A stretch of 64,000 nt of DNA from positions 4,453,547-4,517,546 of the forward strand of contig NZ_CP123897.1 of assembly GCF_029910655.1 (NCBI RefSeq), in the 5' to 3' direction. Shown here in pieces: positions 59,762-64,000 of the stretch. The notes under the pieces are model-generated. The model saw only the letters and a program-made list of their open reading frames with translations. It had not been told where the DNA came from and did not search any database. The translations under genes and the position numbers were made by a program. Each line of letters starts with the position of its first letter. The stretch's first letter is position 1. This DNA is from Methylomonas sp. UP202 (GTDB taxonomy: Bacteria; Pseudomonadota; Gammaproteobacteria; Methylococcales; Methylomonadaceae).

Positions 59762-59773
59762 ACTAATATTAGT
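59762..59773. promoter_or_regulatory. 12-base perfect palindrome in the xoxF leader
   Basis: ACTAATATTAGT lies 57 bases before the xoxF start. Its centre could overlap a -10-like TAATAT. A TF operator is possible. The 233-base region 59597-59829 also holds the AGGAGG ribosome site; no clear -35 is seen. Confidence 0.4.
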
Positions 59774-59829
59774 CTTAACAACACAAAATCGTACTCTGTG
59801 TACATCCGCAGATTACCAGGAGGAAACAT

Positions 59830-61683
59830 ATGAAGAAGCCTGTAACAAACTGGCTGCTTGCTTCGACTGTAGCTACTATTCTTGCTGCACCAACTGTCTC
59901 TACCGCTAACGACGACTTAGAAAAATTAACCCAAAACCCAGCCAACTGGGCTTCTTGGGGCGGCGACTACGCCGGCACTCGTTATAGCAAACTGTCGCAA
60001 ATCAACGCTCAAAACGTTAAAAATCTGCAACCGGCTTGGTCTTTCTCCACCGGCGTTCTGCGCGGTCACGAAGGCGGTCCCCTGGTTGTTAACGGCGTTC
60101 TGTACATCCACACTCCGTTCCCTAACACCGTTTACGCGATCGACCAAAAAACCAAAGCGGTCATCTGGGAATTCACCCCAACCATGGATGCCGACGTGAC
60201 CATCCCTGTCATGTGCTGCGATACCGTTAACCGCGGCTTGGCTTACGGCGACGGCAAAATCTTCCTGCAGCAATCGGACACCGTACTGACCGCGCTGGAT
60301 GCTAAAACCGGCAAACGTATTTGGAGCGTGCAAAACGGCGATCCGAAACTGGGCATGACCAATACCAACGCCCCTATCGTTGTTAAAGACAAAGTTCTGA
60401 CCGGTATTTCCGGCGGTGAATTCGGTGTTCGCGGCTTTCTGGCGGCCTACGACATCAAAACCGGCCAATTGGCGTGGAAAGGTTACAGCATGGGTCCTGA
60501 CAAGGACACTCTGATCAAACCGGGCAAATCCACCACCTGGCAAGACGGCAAAGTCACCCCACTGGGACCTGAGTCCAGCTTGGCTACCTGGAAAGGCGAC
60601 CAATGGAAAATCGGCGGCGGCACCACTTGGGGCTGGTACTCTTACGATCCTAAACTGAACTTGGTCTATTACGGTTCAGGCAACCCATCTACCTGGAACC
60701 CTGTACAACGTCCGGGCGACAACAAATGGTCGATGTCTTTGTGGGCGCGTGACGCCGACACCGGTGAAGTTAAATGGGTTTATCAAATGACCCCGCACGA
60801 CGAATGGGACTACGACGGTATCAACGAAACCGTTCTGGTCGATCAAGAAGTCAAAGGCAAAATGCACAAAACCATCGTGCACTTCGACCGTAACGGCGTG
60901 GGATATACCCTGGACCGCGAAACCGGCGAATTGTTGGTTGCCGAAACCTTCGACAAATCCGTCAACTGGCTAACCCATGTCGACATGAAATCAGGCCGCC
61001 CACAAGTGGTACCTGAATTCTCTACCGAACATAACGGTGAAGACGTCAACACCGTTGGCACTTGCCCTGCAGCTTTGGGTGCGAAAAACCAACAACCGGT
61101 TTCTTACTCTCCACAAACCGGCCTGTTCTACATCTCAGGCAACCACTTGTGCATGGAGTACGAACCGTTCGAAGTTAGCTACACCGCCGGCCAACCTTAC
61201 GTTGGTGCAACTCTGAACATGATGCCGGCTGGCGCCGATGTTCTGACTGGTAAAAAAGACGGCACCACTAACCTCGGCCAATTCACCGCATGGGATGCTA
61301 AAACCGGCAAAATCGCTTGGTCCAACAAAGAGCAATTCTCTGTTTGGTCAGGCTCTGTTGCTACCGCGGGCGGGGTCGTATTCTACGGCACCCTGGAAGG
61401 TTACCTGAAAGCGGTTGATGCCAAAACCGGTAAAGAATTGTACAAATTCAAAACCCCATCCGGCATCATCGGTAACGTTAATACCTGGGAATTCGAAGGC
61501 AAACAATATGTTGGCGTTCTGTCAGGTATCGGCGGCTGGGCAGGTATCGGTATCGCGGCCGGTCTGGACGACGGCTCCTCATCAACCAACTCGGAAGGTT
61601 TGGGCGCGGTGGGTGCGTACAGAAGCTTAGGCTCCTACACCAAATTGGGTGGTACACTCACAGTGTTCGCCCTGCCTAACTAA
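59830..61683 (+). CDS. xoxF: Lanthanide-dependent PQQ methanol dehydrogenase XoxF
   Basis: A 617-residue periplasmic quinoprotein; signal peptide 1-26. The eight-bladed PQQ propeller is complete: vicinal disulfide Cys129-Cys130, metal ligands Glu197 and Asn285, catalytic Asp327, and Asp329 in [10 protein letters not shown]. The extra Asp329 (Ala in calcium MxaF) marks the rare-earth form, of the XoxF5 kind. It oxidises methanol to formaldehyde or formate with electrons to a cytochrome c. A strong AGGAGG site and frequent use of GTT, AAA and CTG codons differ from the neighbours and suggest high expression. It is followed by a strong terminator and xoxJ; no cytochrome xoxG is adjacent. Confidence 0.96.
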   Translation: MKKPVTNWLLASTVATILAAPTVSTANDDLEKLTQNPANWASWGGDYAGTRYSKLSQINAQNVKNLQPAWSFSTGVLRGHEGGPLVVNGVLYIHTPFPNTVYAIDQKTKAVIWEFTPTMDADVTIPVMCCDTVNRGLAYGDGKIFLQQSDTVLTALDAKTGKRIWSVQNGDPKLGMTNTNAPIVVKDKVLTGISGGEFGVRGFLAAYDIKTGQLAWKGYSMGPDKDTLIKPGKSTTWQDGKVTPLGPESSLATWKGDQWKIGGGTTWGWYSYDPKLNLVYYGSGNPSTWNPVQRPGDNKWSMSLWARDADTGEVKWVYQMTPHDEWDYDGINETVLVDQEVKGKMHKTIVHFDRNGVGYTLDRETGELLVAETFDKSVNWLTHVDMKSGRPQVVPEFSTEHNGEDVNTVGTCPAALGAKNQQPVSYSPQTGLFYISGNHLCMEYEPFEVSYTAGQPYVGATLNMMPAGADVLTGKKDGTTNLGQFTAWDAKTGKIAWSNKEQFSVWSGSVATAGGVVFYGTLEGYLKAVDAKTGKELYKFKTPSGIIGNVNTWEFEGKQYVGVLSGIGGWAGIGIAAGLDDGSSSTNSEGLGAVGAYRSLGSYTKLGGTLTVFALPN

Positions 61684-61710
61684 GATCTAACCTTAAGATC
61701 CGCGTTAAGC

Positions 61711-61744
61711 AAGCCTTGGCCGAGCAATCGGCCAAGGCTTTTTT
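61711..61744 (+). terminator. Intrinsic terminator between xoxF and xoxJ
   Basis: A perfect 13-bp stem (61711-61723 with 61728-61740), loop GCAA and a T run to 61744. It ends 30 bases before the xoxJ start, so xoxF is either monocistronic or xoxJ receives only readthrough. Confidence 0.9.
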
Positions 61745-61774
61745 GTGGCTTCATGAAAACGAAGGAAGAAGACT

Positions 61775-62623
61775 ATGACTTACAATCGATGCGTAGCCGC
61801 GCTGGTACTGAGCTGCGCGGCCGTTACCGGCCAAGCCGACGAGAATAAATTTCGGGTTTGTGCCGACCCGCTGAATCCCCCTTATTCCACCAAGGAACTT
61901 AGCGGCTACGAAAATAAAATCGCGGCCCTGTTCGCCAAACAACTGGGTCAGGAACTGGAGTTCACCTGGTTTCCGGAACGGATGGGCTTTGTCCGCAACA
62001 CCTTGAAAGCCGAAAACGACAACGGCCAGGGTTTTAAATGCGACGTGATCATGGGCGTGCCGGCGGGTTTCGATTTGACCGATACCACCAAACCCTATTT
62101 TCATTCGACTTATGTGTTGTTGATCGCCAAAGGCCGAGGCTGGGACGATATCCACGACCCGATGCAACTAACGCAACTGCCGTTGGAAAAGCAGGAAAAG
62201 CTGAAAATTGCGATGTTCGATCGTGGGCCCGGCACCGAATGGTTGCAACGCAACGGCTTGCTGGAATACGGCGTTCCTTATCAAAGCATGACCGGCGACG
62301 GCGAACACAATACGGCGATGCAAATTGAAGCCGATCTGAGCACCGGCAAGATCGATATGGTGATTTTGTGGGGACCGATGGCCGGCTACGTTCAATCGAA
62401 AAACCCGAAGAACCAGTATATCGCCATTCCGATGCAGTCCACGCCGGGCATGCGCTTCGATTTCTCAATCGCGATGGGCGTGCGACAAGGCGACAGCAAG
62501 CGCAAACAACTTTTGAACGACCTGATTGCCAAGAACTTCGATGAAATTCAGCAAATCATTGCCGGCTACCGGATTCCGTTATCGCCGATTCCCAGCACTC
62601 CCGCCAAGCAAGACGACGACTAA
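61775..62623 (+). CDS. xoxJ: XoxJ-type periplasmic solute-binding protein
   Basis: A 282-residue periplasmic binding protein of family 3 (quinoprotein-dehydrogenase-associated). Signal peptide ends near GQADEN. The family-specific core FRVCADPLNPPYS, GYENKIAALFAKQLG and FPERMGFVRNTL is present. MxaJ/XoxJ proteins are thought to help assemble or activate the dehydrogenase. GAAGGAAGAAG precedes the start. The stop overlaps the convergent malQ stop by four bases. Confidence 0.9.
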   Translation: MTYNRCVAALVLSCAAVTGQADENKFRVCADPLNPPYSTKELSGYENKIAALFAKQLGQELEFTWFPERMGFVRNTLKAENDNGQGFKCDVIMGVPAGFDLTDTTKPYFHSTYVLLIAKGRGWDDIHDPMQLTQLPLEKQEKLKIAMFDRGPGTEWLQRNGLLEYGVPYQSMTGDGEHNTAMQIEADLSTGKIDMVILWGPMAGYVQSKNPKNQYIAIPMQSTPGMRFDFSIAMGVRQGDSKRKQLLNDLIAKNFDEIQQIIAGYRIPLSPIPSTPAKQDDD

Positions 62624-64000
62624 TGCGGACCTCGGCCGAACAAGCGTATCAAGTGTTCGAAATGGCCGGCTTTGTCGCCGGTTAATTGCGACCAATCGAA
62701 ACGCCAGCGCCAGTTACCCTCGGTGGTACCTGGCGTATTCATCCGGTCGGCGGAGCCAAGTTTCAAGATATCCTGCATCGGGATAATAGCCAAGTTGGCT
62801 ACCGAGCCCAACGCGGCATGAATTAAGGCACTAGGCATCGGCAGACTGGACCAGCCCAAATAGTCGTATATGCGCTGCTTGTCGGTATCGTTAAGCGCGT
62901 CGAACCAGCCTTGGGTGGTGTCGTTGTCGTGCGTACCGGTGTACACCACGCAGTTACGCCGGTAATTGCAAGGCAAATAGGGATTGCGAGCGTCGTCGCC
63001 GAATGCGAACTGCAAAATTTTCATACCGGGCAAATTAAAATCGTCGCGCAAGGCTTCTACTTCGGGGGTGATGATACCCAAGTCCTCGGCGACCAAGGTT
63101 AAAGCCGGAAAATGCTGTTGAATCGCTGCCAACAGCTCGCCACCCGGCGCCGTCACCCAGCGACCGTTGACTGCGGTATCTTCGCTGGCCGGGATTTCCC
63201 AAGCCGCTTCCAAGCCCCGAAAATGATCGATCCGCAAAATATCGAACATTTCATACTGCGCTTCTATCCGATCCAGCCACCATTTGAAGCCGGTCTTTTT
63301 CAGGTAGACCCAGTTGTAATGCGGATTGCCCCAACGTTGCCCGAACTCGGAAAAATAATCCGGCGGCACGCCGGCCACGACATCCATTTCACCCAACGGG
63401 TTCAATTTGAAAGCTTCGCGGTTGGCCCAGACGTCGGCACTGTCGTAGGACACGAAAATCGGAATATCGCCGAACATCAACACGCCTTTACTGGAGGCAT
63501 AAGCCTTTAGCTCGTCCCATTGCTTGAAAAACACATATTGCTCGAACTTGATGCCTTCGATGACCGCCTTCAACAACTGCCGGGACTCGCTCAAGGCATC
63601 CGGCTTACGTTGCTTAAGACCATCCGGCCATTCGTTCCAACTTTTGTGTCCGAACACGTTGCGTAGCGCTATGAACAGCGCAAAATCGTCCAGCCAACTC
63701 GACTTGTCCTGGCAAAACTGCTTGAAATCCTGCTGGGCCGATACATCCGCCAGCACTTGAAAGCCGTAAAACGCCTTAGTCACCAGACAGCTTTTGCTCA
63801 ATTCACCATGACCGGAGCAATCGTTGCAGCGGTCCGCCAGTTGCAGCCAACCTCTATCCACCAACCAGTCAATACTGATCAAGGCCGGGTTTCCGGCATG
63901 AGCGGATAAACATTGATAAGGAGAACCGTCGCCATGCGGCATGCCTAACGGTAGGGTTTGCCAGATCGTGGCGCCGACATCGTGCAGAAAGTTGACGAAG
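62620..64000 (-). CDS. malQ: 4-alpha-glucanotransferase MalQ (5' end outside window)
   Basis: At least 460 residues of a GH77 amylomaltase. The N-terminal WQTLPLGMPHGDGSPYQ segment continues beyond the window edge, so the true start is not visible. Catalytic regions: LRIDHFRGLEAAWEIP (nucleophile Asp), VAEDLGIITPEVEAL (acid/base Glu) and TGTHDNDTTQGWF. It disproportionates maltodextrins in the cytosol; in methanotrophs this accompanies glycogen metabolism. Confidence 0.93.
   Translation of the reverse strand, partial: FVNFLHDVGATIWQTLPLGMPHGDGSPYQCLSAHAGNPALISIDWLVDRGWLQLADRCNDCSGHGELSKSCLVTKAFYGFQVLADVSAQQDFKQFCQDKSSWLDDFALFIALRNVFGHKSWNEWPDGLKQRKPDALSESRQLLKAVIEGIKFEQYVFFKQWDELKAYASSKGVLMFGDIPIFVSYDSADVWANREAFKLNPLGEMDVVAGVPPDYFSEFGQRWGNPHYNWVYLKKTGFKWWLDRIEAQYEMFDILRIDHFRGLEAAWEIPASEDTAVNGRWVTAPGGELLAAIQQHFPALTLVAEDLGIITPEVEALRDDFNLPGMKILQFAFGDDARNPYLPCNYRRNCVVYTGTHDNDTTQGWFDALNDTDKQRIYDYLGWSSLPMPSALIHAALGSVANLAIIPMQDILKLGSADRMNTPGTTEGNWRWRFDWSQLTGDKAGHFEHLIRLFGRGPH

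Noticed and set aside
59830-61683. Calcium-type methanol dehydrogenase MxaF
   Set aside because: Asp at residue 329 (DYD) marks the lanthanide XoxF; no mxaI or mxaG follows.

Overview
The window looks like chromosomal DNA of an aerobic, nitrogen-fixing gammaproteobacterial methylotroph, most likely a type I methanotroph of the Methylococcales (Methylomonas-like). Grounds: a lanthanide-type methanol dehydrogenase (XoxF, with the Asp-Tyr-Asp signature) followed by its solute-binding partner XoxJ, a nif accessory operon with a sigma54/NifA promoter, a PEP-CTERM exported protein, polar-flagellum genes and GC-rich coding with short overlapping operons. No pmo/mmo gene lies in the window, so methane oxidation is inferred. 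I saw no rRNA, tRNA, CRISPR, transposase or prophage gene.

Layout. 1-5519 (minus): a six-gene operon for an unusual activated sugar: radical SAM/SPASM protein, NAD-dependent epimerase, GmhA-like sugar isomerase, a nucleotidyltransferase-kinase fusion in the order opposite to HldE, and a TPP-dependent E1 alpha/beta pair with no E2/E3. 5871-7067 (plus): a nidogen-domain PEP-CTERM protein with a good sigma70 promoter. 7416-11958 (plus): a complete MacA-MacB-outer-membrane-factor efflux system. 12097-21210 (minus): a polysaccharide or glycoconjugate cluster (TolC, HlyD, GT4, GT2, a fused acyltransferase-aminotransferase, a Gfo/Idh dehydrogenase, an exported helical protein) with export adaptor parts but no ATPase.

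21341-37005 (minus): nitrogen-fixation region. nifB, FdxB-type ferredoxin, nifO, a flavodiiron protein, a small 2Fe-2S ferredoxin, a Shethna-type FeSII protein and nifQ follow a sigma54 promoter with two NifA boxes. Upstream lie an MHYT hybrid kinase/HD-GYP regulator pair, a DUF4186 protein, a dihydroorotate-dehydrogenase-like protein and nifJ. FeMo-co precursor synthesis, electron supply, Mo delivery and oxygen defence are thus grouped. No nifHDK is present here.

37338-42132: small housekeeping or unknown genes (membrane proteins, SRPBCC, permuted ATP-grasp, macrodomain, DUF2905, hydrolase, glycine-zipper). 42463-50039 (minus): flagellar filament genes: Maf glycosyltransferase, two flagellins flanking flaG-fliD-fliS-fliT. 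50173-55840 (minus): an apparent six-gene operon joining a vWA protein and two single-pass membrane proteins to NeuB, NeuD and a CBS-nucleotidyltransferase, probably supplying a nonulosonic acid for flagellin glycosylation. 55970-59596: pgk, a lipoprotein, hslO and msrA. 59830-62623 (plus): xoxF, a strong intrinsic terminator, xoxJ. The right edge cuts malQ (minus).
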